Origin: AC-37 sp036389295
Lineage (GTDB): Bacteria; Actinomycetota; Thermoleophilia; Solirubrobacterales; Thermoleophilaceae
Assembly (NCBI GenBank): GCA_036389295.1
Contig: DASVQB010000052.1
Coordinates: 1-64,000 of the forward strand
Length of the DNA stretch: 64,000 nucleotides
Reading direction: 5' to 3'
Position numbers and translations under genes: made by a program. Below are positions 1 to 7,996 of this stretch, piece after piece (the first letter of the stretch is position 1; each line of letters begins with the position of its first letter). The notes beneath the pieces are model-generated. The model saw only the letters and a program-made list of their open reading frames with translations. It had not been told where the DNA came from and made no database searches.

Positions 1-239
1 CCCCCGCTGCCCTCGCGGCGGCTGGCGCCGTAGACAAGGTCGCTGATCACGATGCAGCCGAGAGCGGCGCCGATCGCGGTGACCACAGCTCCGACCGCCC
101 CGTCCATCAAGAAGCCGGCGATCAGGCCGATCACGGCAGCAAGGATCGTCATCCGTCCTCGGGCGGAGCCGTGGGTGCCGGCGGTGCCGGCGAGCATCCC
201 GATCGCGATGCCGATCCCGAGGTCGGTGAGAAGGTCCAC
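1..239 (-). CDS. Partial small membrane protein, N-terminal part only
   Basis: The window opens inside this gene, and about 79 N-terminal residues are visible, read from a GTG at 239. They form glycine- and alanine-rich hydrophobic stretches (about residues 5-20, 32-48 and 50-68) separated by a short basic turn, so a small integral membrane protein is likely. I do not recognise the family. A TAGCTT hexamer (251 to 246, minus strand) lies six bases before the GTG and there is no ribosome binding site, the leaderless pattern seen at many starts here. The C-terminus is off the left edge, so length and function cannot be judged. Confidence 0.6.
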   Translation of the reverse strand, partial: MDLLTDLGIGIAIGMLAGTAGTHGSARGRMTILAAVIGLIAGFLMDGAVGAVVTAIGAALGCIVISDLVYGASRREGSG

Positions 240-293
240 GCCCGAAAGCTAACCATTTGCGCTGGCCGGGGGTCGATCCGCCACACTTCCCCA

Positions 294-1736
294 ATGGCCG
301 AAGTTCCCGAGCCGACCCACAGACGGCGCTCCCACGCCGGTACCCGCGACCTCGAGCGCTACGCGGGCCTGTTCGCCGAGCGAACGACGGTGATGCGCTC
401 CTCGGCGATGCGCGACCTGATGGCGATCACCGCGCGCCCGGAGGTCATCTCGCTCGCCGGCGGCCTCCCCGACACCGCGAGCTTCCCGCCCGACACGTTC
501 GCCGCGATCGCCGACCGGATCGCCCAGGAGTCCTGCGCCAAGGCGCTCCAGTACGGGCCGACCGAGGGCCTCGACGAGACCAAGCGCTGCATCGCCGAGG
601 TGATGGCGGCCGAGGACATGCGCGTCGACCTCGAGGACCTGATCGTCACGACCGGCGGGCAGCAGGTGATCGACCTCGTCACCAAGACGCTGATCGACCC
701 CGGCGACGTGGTGATCGCCGAGGGCCCGACCTACCCGGGCGCGGTCCCGACCTTCTCCGCCTACGAGGCCGACGTGGTCCAGATCGACGTGGACGGCGAG
801 GGCATGCAGGTCGAACGGCTGCCCGAGGTGCTCGACCGGCTCGAGCGCGACGGGCGGCGGACGAAGTTCGTCTACACGGTGCCGAGCTTCCAGAACCCGG
901 CCGGCGTGACGATGTCGCTGCCGCGGCGGCGGCGGCTCGTGGAGATCGCCAGCGAGCGCGAGCTGCTCGTCCTGGAGGACAACCCGTACGGCCTGCTGCG
1001 CTACGAGGGCAGCCCGAACCCGACGCTGCGGTCGCTGGACGGCGGGGTGTACGTGATGTACCTCGGCACGTTCTCGAAGATCCTCTCGCCGGGCATCCGG
1101 CTCGGCTGGGTCGCCGCGCCGGCGCCCGTGCTGGAGAAGATCAACCTCGGCAAGCAGGGCACCGACCTCTGCACCTCGACGCTGTCGCAGCTGATGGTTC
1201 GCGCGTACTTCGACGAGGGGATATGGCGCGAGTACGTGGACGCCCTGAACGAGATCTACCGCGGCCGCCGCGACGCGATGCTCGACGCGCTGGCGGAGTT
1301 CTTCCCGTCGCAGGCGGAGTGGACGCGGCCCGGCGGCGGGCTGTTCATCTGGGTGACCCTGCCGGAGTTCATCGACACGACCGACCTGCTCGCGCGCGCG
1401 CTGCGCGAGAACGTGGCGTTCGTGCCGGGCGAGGCCGCGTACCTGGACGGTCGCGGGCGAAGCTCGATGCGGCTGAACTTCTCGGGGTCCGACGAGGACA
1501 CGATCCGCGAGGGCGTCCGCCGGATCGGCGAGGTGGTGGCCGAGCAGGTCGCGCTGTACGGGACGCTCACCGGCGAGGAGGCGCACGGCGCCCGCCGGGC
1601 GGGACGGGGCGCTGCGGGGGCCGGCCGCGAAGCCGCGGCGGCCGCCGCCGGGCTCGACGACGCCGAGCCTGCCGCCGCCCCCTCCGAGGGCGCCCGCGTC
1701 GTCCCGATCCGCCGCCGCCGCGCGGGCGGCGCCTAG
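294..1736 (+). CDS. PLP-dependent aminotransferase, class I/II (LysN/ARO8-like)
   Basis: A fold-type I aminotransferase of 480 residues. The N-terminal part has the SLAGGLPD motif typical of the 2-aminoadipate/aromatic aminotransferase group, followed by a QYGPTEG-like substrate loop, PSFQNPAG and EDNPYG. The PLP lysine is K262 in the GTFSKILSPG segment. There is no N-terminal winged helix, so this is a free enzyme and not a MocR-type regulator. Substrate cannot be read from sequence; aromatic, branched-chain or 2-aminoadipate are all possible. The last 50 or so residues are a low-complexity Ala/Gly/Arg tail absent from most relatives. I chose the ATG at 294 because it precedes the conserved core; no clear ribosome binding site is visible. 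The D-Ala-D-Ala ligase follows after five bases, suggesting cotranscription. Confidence 0.88.
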   Translation: MAEVPEPTHRRRSHAGTRDLERYAGLFAERTTVMRSSAMRDLMAITARPEVISLAGGLPDTASFPPDTFAAIADRIAQESCAKALQYGPTEGLDETKRCIAEVMAAEDMRVDLEDLIVTTGGQQVIDLVTKTLIDPGDVVIAEGPTYPGAVPTFSAYEADVVQIDVDGEGMQVERLPEVLDRLERDGRRTKFVYTVPSFQNPAGVTMSLPRRRRLVEIASERELLVLEDNPYGLLRYEGSPNPTLRSLDGGVYVMYLGTFSKILSPGIRLGWVAAPAPVLEKINLGKQGTDLCTSTLSQLMVRAYFDEGIWREYVDALNEIYRGRRDAMLDALAEFFPSQAEWTRPGGGLFIWVTLPEFIDTTDLLARALRENVAFVPGEAAYLDGRGRSSMRLNFSGSDEDTIREGVRRIGEVVAEQVALYGTLTGEEAHGARRAGRGAAGAGREAAAAAAGLDDAEPAAAPSEGARVVPIRRRRAGGA

Positions 1737-1741
1737 CCGCC

Positions 1742-2704
1742 GTGGCCCGGGTCGCCGTCCTCAAGGGCGGCAGCTCGCTGGAGCGGCAGGTCTCGCTGCG
1801 GTCGGGCGCCCGGGTCGAGGACGCGCTCGAGCGGCTCGGCCACGAGGTCGCCGCGATCGACGCCGGCGCCGACCTGATCGAGCGCCTGCGCGAGGCGGCC
1901 CCCGACGCCGCCTTCGTAGCCCTCCACGGGCGGGACGGCGAGGACGGCACGGTCCAGGAGCTGCTCGAGATCCTCGGGATCCCGTACACCGGCTCCGGGG
2001 TCCTGGCCTGCATCCGGTCGATCGACAAGGTGCTCGCCAAGCACCTGCTGGTCGAGGCCGACATCCCGACGCCCGACTTCTTCGCCTTCAGCGAGACGGC
2101 GTTCCGCCAGCTCGGCGCGGCCGACACCCTGCCGGCGATCGAGGAGCGGCTCGACTTCCCGATCGTCGTGAAGCCGGCCGCGGGCGGCTCGGCGCTCGGG
2201 ATCAAGTTCGCGCGGACGGCCGCGGACGTGCCCGGCTGCCTCGTGTCCGCGTTCTCGTACGACTCGAAGGTGCTGCTCGAGCGGTACGTGAGCGGTCGCG
2301 ACCTGGCCGTCTCGGTGGTCGAGGGCGCCGGCGGGCCGGAGGCGCTGCCGATCGTCGAGGCCGTCCCGCGGGACGAGGAGTTCTACGACTTCGAGGCCCG
2401 CTACGAGATCGGCCGCACCGCCTTCGTCTGCCCAGCCGAGCTGACCGACGCGCAGGCCGCGCGGGCGAAGGGCCTGGCGACCGACGTCTACCGCACCCTC
2501 GGCTTCTACGGCTTCGGCCGCGTGGACCTGATGCTGGACGAGGCGAGCGGCGAGCTGGAGGTGCTGGAGGCGAACGCGATCCCGGGCCTCACCGAGACGA
2601 GCCTCCTGCCCCAGGCGGCCGAGACGGCCGGCATCGACTTCGACGAGCTGGTCCGCCGGATCCTGGACCTGGCCTTCGCCCGCCGCAGCGCCGCGCCGGC
2701 CTAG
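1742..2704 (+). CDS. ddl: D-alanine--D-alanine ligase
   Basis: This ATP-grasp ligase joins two D-alanines for peptidoglycan precursor synthesis in the cytoplasm. It has 320 residues, normal for the family. Visible signatures are the N-terminal GGSSLERQVSLRSG loop, ALHGRDGEDGTVQ, the YTGSGVLA segment, the ATP-grasp region around VVKPAAGGSALG, and the C-terminal metal and substrate site EVLEANAIPGLTETSLLP. The GTG at 1742 starts exactly at the conserved N-terminus, five bases after the aminotransferase stop, so the pair is probably one transcript. It lies outside any mur/fts cluster in this window, which is common for ddl in actinobacteria. A very stable hairpin (2717-2763) follows the stop codon. 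Confidence 0.93.
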   Translation: MARVAVLKGGSSLERQVSLRSGARVEDALERLGHEVAAIDAGADLIERLREAAPDAAFVALHGRDGEDGTVQELLEILGIPYTGSGVLACIRSIDKVLAKHLLVEADIPTPDFFAFSETAFRQLGAADTLPAIEERLDFPIVVKPAAGGSALGIKFARTAADVPGCLVSAFSYDSKVLLERYVSGRDLAVSVVEGAGGPEALPIVEAVPRDEEFYDFEARYEIGRTAFVCPAELTDAQAARAKGLATDVYRTLGFYGFGRVDLMLDEASGELEVLEANAIPGLTETSLLPQAAETAGIDFDELVRRILDLAFARRSAAPA

Positions 2705-2716
2705 GCGCCGCGCGCC

Positions 2717-2763
2717 CACCGTGTTCGATTTGTTCCGCACAGCGGAACGAATCGAACACCGTG
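2717..2763. terminator. Long hairpin between convergent genes
   Basis: Two 22-base arms (2717-2738 and 2742-2763) pair at 20 standard positions plus one G-U, around a three-base loop. It sits between ddl (plus) and the bifunctional-nuclease-type gene (minus), so it can end transcription from both sides. No T-run follows. Its last seven bases (CACCGTG) are also the first seven of the dispersed repeat at 2757-2803. Confidence 0.6.
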
Positions 2764-2803
2764 TCGCTTTTCCATCGCATAGCGATGGCTAGATGACACG
2801 GTG
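2757..2803. repeat. 47-base hairpin repeat, copy A
   Basis: This element has outer 9-base arms (CACCGTGTC and GACACGGTG) and an inner hairpin CCATCGC-ATA-GCGATGG. A second copy at 21354-21400 matches 43 of 47 bases in the same orientation. Both copies lie just downstream of a plus-strand gene. It looks like a REP-type or small non-autonomous palindromic element; no transposase is nearby. Confidence 0.75.
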
Positions 2804-2830
2804 ACCGAGACCACCGAGCGGAGCGCGGAT

Positions 2831-3322
2831 CTAGCTGCCGCCGCTCGCGAAGTCCTCGGGCGTCACGTTGTCGAGGAAGTCCTTGAACTTCTCGACGACC
2901 TCGTCCTGGTCCTCGACCTCGTGCTCGAACTCGATGGCGGACTCCGCGATCACGTCCTCGGCCGCGAAGATCGGGGCCTTGGTCCGGACCGCCAGCGCCA
3001 GCGCGTCGGACGGCCGCGAGTCGATCTCAACCTCGCGGCCGTCGAGCCGCAGCGTGATCGAGGCGTAGAACGTGTTCTCCTTCAGCTCAGTGACGGCCAC
3101 CCGCGTGCACGCGATCTCCAGCTCGGTGAGCATGTCGTCCATGAGGTCGTGGGTCATCGGGCGGGGGGTGTTCGCGCCCTGGAGCTTCATCAGGATCGCG
3201 GCAGCCTCGGGATGGCCGATCCAGATCGGCAGGAACTTGTTTCCCTCGCGGGTCTTGAGGAGCACGATCGGCTGCTTGCCGACCATGTCGAAGCTCACTC
3301 CGTAGATGACCATTTCCTGCAT
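2831..3322 (-). CDS. Bifunctional nuclease (BFN/DUF151) family protein
   Basis: A 163-residue protein of the BFN domain family. The domain fills residues 5-130: the LLKTREGNKFLPIWIG strand pair, the helix GHPEAAAIL and the SRPSDALALAVRTKAPIF segment are all characteristic. Plant members have DNase and RNase activity; bacterial members are widespread in actinobacteria and their role is not settled, so the nuclease label is by family only. The acidic C-terminal tail (about residues 130-163) is typical. The ATG at 3322 is preceded by TATGGG and six bases, with no ribosome binding site. The twelve bases CGATATGGGGTC around that hexamer recur before the histidine kinase gene. Confidence 0.85.
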   Translation of the reverse strand: MQEMVIYGVSFDMVGKQPIVLLKTREGNKFLPIWIGHPEAAAILMKLQGANTPRPMTHDLMDDMLTELEIACTRVAVTELKENTFYASITLRLDGREVEIDSRPSDALALAVRTKAPIFAAEDVIAESAIEFEHEVEDQDEVVEKFKDFLDNVTPEDFASGGS

Positions 3323-3407
3323 CGGGACCCCATATCGAAGCGGAGACGACGCCGGTGGCGAAGTCTAGATCAGAGGGGCGGCGGAGCAGTGCCGGCGGGG
3401 CGGCCCG

Positions 3408-4292
3408 GTGACCCCCCCGTTCGTGGCGGTCTGCACCAGCCGTCCGGCGGGGCGGGTGCGAGAGTGCCTGGAGGCCCTCCGGGCGCAGGTGCCGGCGGAG
3501 GCCCTGGCGCTGGTGGCGAGCGGGATCGACCCGGCCGGCCACCGTGCCGCCGCGCCCTGCGAGGTGCTGGTCGAGCCGCGGCCCGGCCTCTCGCACGCCC
3601 GCAACCGCGCGCTCGCCTGGGCGGCCGGACGGGGGGCCGGCGTCCTCGCCTTCGTGGACGACGACGCCGTGGCGGCCGAGGGCTGGCACGAGGCGCTCGC
3701 GCGGCGCTGGGACGAGGCGCCCCCCGAGGTCGCCTGCATCGGCGGCCCGATCCGGCCGCGGTTCGAGGTCGACCCGCCGGCGTGGTACTCGGACGCGATC
3801 GCCCACGTCCTGACGCTGCTCGACCGCGGGCCGGCGGTCCGCGACCTCGACCCGGACGTCGAGGCCGTCTACGGGGCGAACATCTCGTTCCGGGTCGAGC
3901 CGCTGCGGCGGGCCGGCGGGTTCGACCCGGGCCTCGGCCACGCCGGACGGCGGGTTTTCTTCGGCGAGGAGGACGAGGCGCAGCGGGCGCTGGTGCGGCT
4001 CGGCCACCGGGTCCGCTGGGTGCCCGATGCCGCCGTCTGGCACGTGATCCCGGCCGAGCGCCTGACCCCCCGCTCGTTCCTCGAGCGCCGGCTGGCGTTC
4101 GGCGCGGCGCTTGGCGGGCGGGGCGGCCGCCCCCGCGGGCTGGCCGCGCGCCGGGCGCTCGCGGCGGGCGCGGGCGCGGCGGTCGCGGCGGCGGCGGGCC
4201 GGCAGGCGCTCGCGATGGACCGGGCGGTGCGGGCGGCGGAGAACCTGGGCGTGCTGCTCGGCCCGGCCTACGCGCGCTTGAGCCAGCCGTAG
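3408..4292 (+). CDS. Glycosyltransferase family 2 protein
   Basis: A 294-residue GT-A fold glycosyltransferase. The N-terminal strand VAVCTSRPAGRVRECLEAL, the PGLSHARNRAL nucleotide-sugar segment and the VDDDA triad (DXD-type metal site, about residue 84) identify family 2. A later GANISFRVEPLRRAGGF segment and the acidic FGEEDEAQ fit the acceptor and catalytic base region. The last 60 residues are Ala/Arg-rich and may associate with the membrane, but I see no convincing transmembrane helix. Start is a GTG at 3408 without a ribosome binding site. It is divergent from the BFN gene and convergent with the small membrane protein at 4268. Sugar donor and acceptor are unknown. Confidence 0.85.
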   Translation: MTPPFVAVCTSRPAGRVRECLEALRAQVPAEALALVASGIDPAGHRAAAPCEVLVEPRPGLSHARNRALAWAAGRGAGVLAFVDDDAVAAEGWHEALARRWDEAPPEVACIGGPIRPRFEVDPPAWYSDAIAHVLTLLDRGPAVRDLDPDVEAVYGANISFRVEPLRRAGGFDPGLGHAGRRVFFGEEDEAQRALVRLGHRVRWVPDAAVWHVIPAERLTPRSFLERRLAFGAALGGRGGRPRGLAARRALAAGAGAAVAAAAGRQALAMDRAVRAAENLGVLLGPAYARLSQP

Positions 4293-4516
4293 GCGCCGAG
4301 CAGGAGCATCGTCCCGATCACCGCGCCCACGAGGCCGCCGAGGTCGAACGCGTCGTCGTCGCCGATCCCGAGGCCGAGCGTGAAGATCACCCAGCCGAGC
4401 GCGGCGCCGCCGAGGCCGAGCAGCAGGGTCGGGCCGAGCCCGCTGACCCCGCGGCCGGGCATCAGCGCCCGGCCGACGAAGCCGGCCACCAGTCCGAGGA
4501 TCAGCGCGCCGATCAC
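4268..4516 (-). CDS. GlsB/YeaQ/YmgE-type small membrane protein
   Basis: An 82-residue protein with three hydrophobic segments (about residues 3-20, 29-49 and 59-78) rich in glycine. The pattern of a GLVAGFVGRALMPG N-terminus followed by a short loop and two more helices matches the GlsB/YeaQ/YmgE (transglycosylase-associated) family, which is linked to envelope stress in other bacteria, with no defined activity. The GTG at 4516 is chosen because a TATCCT hexamer lies seven bases upstream (4529 to 4524), the leaderless pattern. It is convergent with the glycosyltransferase (24-base overlap) and lies just downstream of the response regulator gene, so it may also be read through from it. Confidence 0.75.
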   Translation of the reverse strand: MIGALILGLVAGFVGRALMPGRGVSGLGPTLLLGLGGAALGWVIFTLGLGIGDDDAFDLGGLVGAVIGTMLLLGAYGWLKRA

Positions 4517-4590
4517 GCGCCGGAGGATACGCCCCTCCGCGTCGCGGACCCGCCCGCGGGCCGTCTGGGCTCGATCCGCCCGCGAGCCGC

Positions 4591-5226
4591 CTACGGCTCG
4601 ATCAGCCCGCGGCGGATCGCGTACCGGACGAGCTCGACCCGGTCGCGCATCCCGAGCTTCGCGAGCACGTTCGCCCGGTGCGACTCGACGGTCTTCTCCG
4701 AGACCTTCAGGATCTCGGCGATCTGCTTGTTCGTGAAGGCCTCGGCGATCAGCTTCACCACGTCGAGCTCGCGCGGGGTGAGCGGGTCGCGCGGCGCGCG
4801 GTCGGCGTCCTCGAGCCACTCCTTCACGAGGCCGGTCTGCGTGGTCGCCGACAGGAACGGGCGGCCGGCGGCGACCGAGCGGACGGCCTCGATCAGGTCC
4901 TCGTCGGCGGCCCGCTTCAGCACGTAGCCGGAGGCGCCGGCCTTCAGGGCGTCGTAGAGGTAGCGCTCCTCGTCGTGCATGGAGAGCAGCAGGACCGAGG
5001 TGTCGGGGCAGCGGGCCTTGATCTCGCGCGCGGCCTGGACGCCGGTCATCCGCGGCATCGCCACGTCGAGCACGGCCACGTCGGGCCGCTCCCGGATCGC
5101 GGCCTCGACGGCGCCGACGCCGTCCTCCGCCTCCGCCACCACGCGCATGCCCTCGTGACGGTCGATCAGCATCCGGAGGCCGGACCGGACGATGCCGTGG
5201 TCGTCGGCTACGAGGATGTGGAGCAT
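4591..5226 (-). CDS. NarL/LuxR-family response regulator
   Basis: A 211-residue two-domain transcription factor. The receiver domain (about residues 1-120) has the acidic pair in VADDH, phospho-acceptor D54 in VLDVAMPRM, and the conserved lysine in VLKRAADE. The C-terminal LuxR-type helix-turn-helix (about 147-205) has the LTPRELDVVKLIAEAFTNKQ and VSEKTVESHRANVLAKL segments. It is cotranscribed with the histidine kinase immediately upstream: the ATG at 5226 shares one base with the kinase stop codon, so translation is coupled. Targets are not evident; an inverted repeat before the kinase gene could be an autoregulatory site. Confidence 0.92.
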   Translation of the reverse strand: MLHILVADDHGIVRSGLRMLIDRHEGMRVVAEAEDGVGAVEAAIRERPDVAVLDVAMPRMTGVQAAREIKARCPDTSVLLLSMHDEERYLYDALKAGASGYVLKRAADEDLIEAVRSVAAGRPFLSATTQTGLVKEWLEDADRAPRDPLTPRELDVVKLIAEAFTNKQIAEILKVSEKTVESHRANVLAKLGMRDRVELVRYAIRRGLIEP

Positions 5227-6197
5227 CAGGGCACCTGCAGGGTCAGGGAGGTTCCGCTGCCGGGCATCGACGCTACGTCGAGCCGGCCGCCCAGGAGTCG
5301 AGCGCGCTCGGCCATCCCGCTCAGGCCGAGGCTGTCGTGGCCGCGGTTCGGGTCGAAGCCGCAGCCGTCGTCGCGCACGGTGAGCTCGACGCCGCGGCCG
5401 TGCGCCGTGAGGTCGATCTCGACGCTCGTGGCGTCGGCGTGCTGGGCGACGTTCGAGAGCGCCTCCTGCGCGACCCGGTAGACGACGATCTCGCGGTCGG
5501 ACTCGATCAGCTCGGGGGCGCCCGTCGTGCGCAGGCGGGCGCGGACGCCGGTCTGGGCCGAGAACCGCTGGAGCTGGCCCTCGAGGGCGGGGATGAGCCC
5601 GTGGTCGTCGAGGGCGGTCGGCCGGAGCTGTCGGGCGAGGTGGAGCAGCTCCGCCATCGCCTGGTTCACGAGCCGCTTCAGCTCGGCCAGCTCGTCGGCC
5701 ACGTCGGGCGCGGAGTGCGTGAGCGCCTCGAGGCGGAGCAGGATCGCCGTGAGGGCCTGGTTGACCTCGTCGTGGAGGTCGCGGGCGAGGCGCCGCCGCT
5801 CCTCCTCCTGCGCGCGCAGGACGAGCCGGCCGCTGCGCTTGCGCTCGGCGTCGATCCGCCCGAGGATCCGACGGAACGAGGCGGCGAGCCGGTCGATCTC
5901 CTCCACGGCCTGGGACTCGTCGGGCGCCTCGAACTGCCCCGGCTCGGCCGGGTCGATCGCCTCGACGCGCTCGATCAGCCGGTCGAGCGGCGAGAAGCGC
6001 CGGCGCAGCATCAGCATGTTCACGAGCAGGACGAGGACGATCGACATCGCCAGCAGGCCGAACTGGGCCCGCTGGTCGGCGATCTTGAGATCGAGGCCGG
6101 CCGCCGCGCTGGCGGCGAAGACGGTGGCCACGACCATCAGGACGTTGACGGCGACGACCTGGCCGGCGAGGGAATTGGAGTTGCGTCGGGTCTTCAT
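5226..6197 (-). CDS. Sensor histidine kinase, NarX/DesK type
   Basis: A 323-residue membrane sensor kinase. Two transmembrane segments (about residues 12-34 and 46-64) bracket only a very short extracellular loop, so it may sense the membrane itself or an intracellular signal. A linker follows (65-125), then the HisKA_3 dimerisation helix with phospho-acceptor H142 in LARDLHDEVNQ, and the ATPase domain with VAQEALSNVAQHA (N box), DDGCGFDP and GLSGMAERA. The partner response regulator overlaps its stop codon. I chose the ATG at 6197 because the open frame further upstream has no domain and crosses the promoter region. A perfect 8-base inverted repeat lies just upstream. Confidence 0.9.
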   Translation of the reverse strand: MKTRRNSNSLAGQVVAVNVLMVVATVFAASAAAGLDLKIADQRAQFGLLAMSIVLVLLVNMLMLRRRFSPLDRLIERVEAIDPAEPGQFEAPDESQAVEEIDRLAASFRRILGRIDAERKRSGRLVLRAQEEERRRLARDLHDEVNQALTAILLRLEALTHSAPDVADELAELKRLVNQAMAELLHLARQLRPTALDDHGLIPALEGQLQRFSAQTGVRARLRTTGAPELIESDREIVVYRVAQEALSNVAQHADATSVEIDLTAHGRGVELTVRDDGCGFDPNRGHDSLGLSGMAERARLLGGRLDVASMPGSGTSLTLQVP

Positions 6198-6205
6198 GAC
6201 CGAAG

Positions 6206-6223
6206 ATGGGGTCCTGACCCCAT
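6206..6223. promoter_or_regulatory. Perfect inverted repeat upstream of the histidine kinase
   Basis: ATGGGGTC and GACCCCAT are separated by two bases. On the minus strand the distal half lies within CGATATGGGGTC (6227 to 6216), which is identical to a stretch just before the BFN gene start (3337 to 3326). The repeat overlaps a TATGGG -10-like hexamer (6224 to 6219), so a bound regulator would block the promoter. This is a candidate operator only. Confidence 0.5.
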
Positions 6224-6316
6224 ATCGGCAGGAACAGCCAACACCGACAATGACTGCACAGACTTGGACGCACAGAGCCAGCGTCCGCCTCCGCAGCAGG
6301 AGCTTTGGGTCGACAA

Positions 6317-6343
6317 CCGGGGCGCCCGATTCGGGCGCCCCGG
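6317..6343. other. Perfect 12-base-pair hairpin in divergent promoter region
   Basis: Arms 6317-6328 and 6332-6343 are perfect reverse complements around an ATT loop. It lies between the histidine kinase and subtilase genes, 27 bases before the subtilase start and before its presumed -10 (TATCCA, 6356-6361). It is not followed by a T-run. It could end antisense transcription or bind a dimeric regulator. The rest of the gap 6198-6369 holds no gene. Confidence 0.5.
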
Positions 6344-6369
6344 CTGCATTTCGGGTATCCATGGGGGGC

Positions 6370-7893
6370 ATGCGCGGGCGGCTCTCGATCCTGGCGGCGG
6401 TCCTCGCCGCGGTCCTCGCGCTCGCCACGGCGGGCACGGCCGGCGCCGTCACCTGCTCCCACCCGGCGAGCGCCTACGCGACCGGCGCCCCCGGCATCGG
6501 CGCCGCCGGCGGCACGACCGCCGTGAACGACCCGTTCGCCCCCGCCCAGTGGGGACTCGCCCAGGTCCACGCACCGGCCGCGTGGGCGCGCGGCGCACGC
6601 GGCGCCGGAGCGGTCGTCGCCGTGCTCGACTCGGGCGTCGACCTCGCCCACCCCGACCTCGCCGGCAAGCTGCTCGAGGGGGTCGACCTGGTGCCCGGCG
6701 GCAGCGCCTGCCCCGGCCCGCAGGACGAGAACGGCCACGGCACGCACGTGGCCGGGATCGTCGGCGCCGTGGCGGGCAACGGGATCGGGGTGGCCGGCAC
6801 GGCGCCGGACGCGAGCATCCTGCCGGTCCGGGTGCTCGACCCGAAGGGCGACGAGCCGGTGGAGGGCGTCGTCTTCGAGGGGATCCGCTGGGCGGCCGAC
6901 CACGGCGCCGACGTGATCAACCTGAGCCTCAGCGGTCCGCCGCTGCTCTCGGTCGTGACCGGCTCGGACGCCGAGTCCGCGGCGGCGGTGGACTACGCCT
7001 GGTCGAAGGGCGCGGTCGTGGTGGCGGCCGCCGGCAACGACTCGTTCCCGCTCTGCAACGAGCCCGCCGCGGCGCAGCGGGCGGTGTGCGTGGCGGCGAC
7101 CGACTCGGCCGGCGCCCCGTCCTACTACTCGAACTTCCCCGCCACCCCGGACCGCAACGTCGCGGTGCGCGCGCCAGGCGGCGAGGGCAGCGTCTTCTGC
7201 GAGGACTCCTCGGACGTGTGGTCGACGGTGTGGCCCGGCGACTCGACCGACGCCGGCTGCGGCCTGATCGACGGCTACGAGACCTTCGCCGGCACCTCGA
7301 TGGCCACCCCGTTCGTCTCGGGAGTGGCGGCGATGCTCGCGGCCCGCGGCCTCACCAACGCCCAGATCGTCGAGTGCCTGCGGACGACGTCGGGCAACCA
7401 CGGCGCCTACGACCCGGCCTACGGGTACGGGGTCGTGGACGCGGACGCGGCGGTGGCCGCCTGCGCGCCGAGCGCGACGGCTCCGTTCGAGCCGCCCGCG
7501 CAGCCGCCGCCCTCGTCGCCGGGCGGAGGCGACTCGGGGTCGGGCCCCGGGTCGGGCGGCTCCGGCTCGAGCGCGGGCTCCTCGCCCGACCCCCGGGTCA
7601 CGGTGCGGATCCGGCGCACCACGCGGGCGCGGCTCGCCAAGTCCGGCCGCCTCCGGTTCTCGGTCGCGACCGACAGGGCGGTGAAGGTGACGGTCCGAGC
7701 CGTCCTGTCGCGCACGAGGCGGCGCGGCACCGCCGGCCGCGGCTCGGTGACGCTCCGCGCCGCCGGCTCGCGCTCGGCGTCCGTGAGGCTCACCCGCTGG
7801 GCCCGCCGCGAGCTCGCGAGGCACCGCCGGGCCCGCCTCGTGCTCCGCTGGCGCGGCGGCACCGCCTCCGGCAGCGCCGCCGTCGTCCGCTAG
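6370..7893 (+). CDS. Secreted subtilisin-like serine protease (S8)
   Basis: A 507-residue secreted endoprotease. The signal peptide covers about residues 1-26 (AGTAGA cleavage region). The S8 catalytic domain spans about 55-385 with the triad D87 (AVLDSGVD), H123 (NGHGTHVAG) and S310 (GTSMATP), plus oxyanion N223 (AAAGND). There is almost no propeptide. Eight or more cysteines after the signal suggest extracellular disulfides. A Pro/Gly/Ser linker (about 395-430) leads to an Arg/Ala-rich beta-sandwich-like module (about 435-507) that resembles the tail of the sugar dehydrogenase at 47822. An in-frame ATG nine bases earlier is possible; 6370 is preferred because it fits the signal peptide and a TATCCA hexamer lies eight bases upstream. 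Confidence 0.92.
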   Translation: MRGRLSILAAVLAAVLALATAGTAGAVTCSHPASAYATGAPGIGAAGGTTAVNDPFAPAQWGLAQVHAPAAWARGARGAGAVVAVLDSGVDLAHPDLAGKLLEGVDLVPGGSACPGPQDENGHGTHVAGIVGAVAGNGIGVAGTAPDASILPVRVLDPKGDEPVEGVVFEGIRWAADHGADVINLSLSGPPLLSVVTGSDAESAAAVDYAWSKGAVVVAAAGNDSFPLCNEPAAAQRAVCVAATDSAGAPSYYSNFPATPDRNVAVRAPGGEGSVFCEDSSDVWSTVWPGDSTDAGCGLIDGYETFAGTSMATPFVSGVAAMLAARGLTNAQIVECLRTTSGNHGAYDPAYGYGVVDADAAVAACAPSATAPFEPPAQPPPSSPGGGDSGSGPGSGGSGSSAGSSPDPRVTVRIRRTTRARLAKSGRLRFSVATDRAVKVTVRAVLSRTRRRGTAGRGSVTLRAAGSRSASVRLTRWARRELARHRRARLVLRWRGGTASGSAAVVR

Positions 7894-7996
7894 ACCGGCT
7901 CGCACCGCGCGCTCGATCACCTCCACCGCCCATGGCCGGTAAGACCCATCGCGCGCGAGCGGCAGGAGTGGCCGACCGGGCCGCGAAACCCTGGGC

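Noticed and set aside
294..1736. MocR-type transcription factor
   Set aside because: Neither this protein nor the one at 38712 has an N-terminal GntR-type winged helix.
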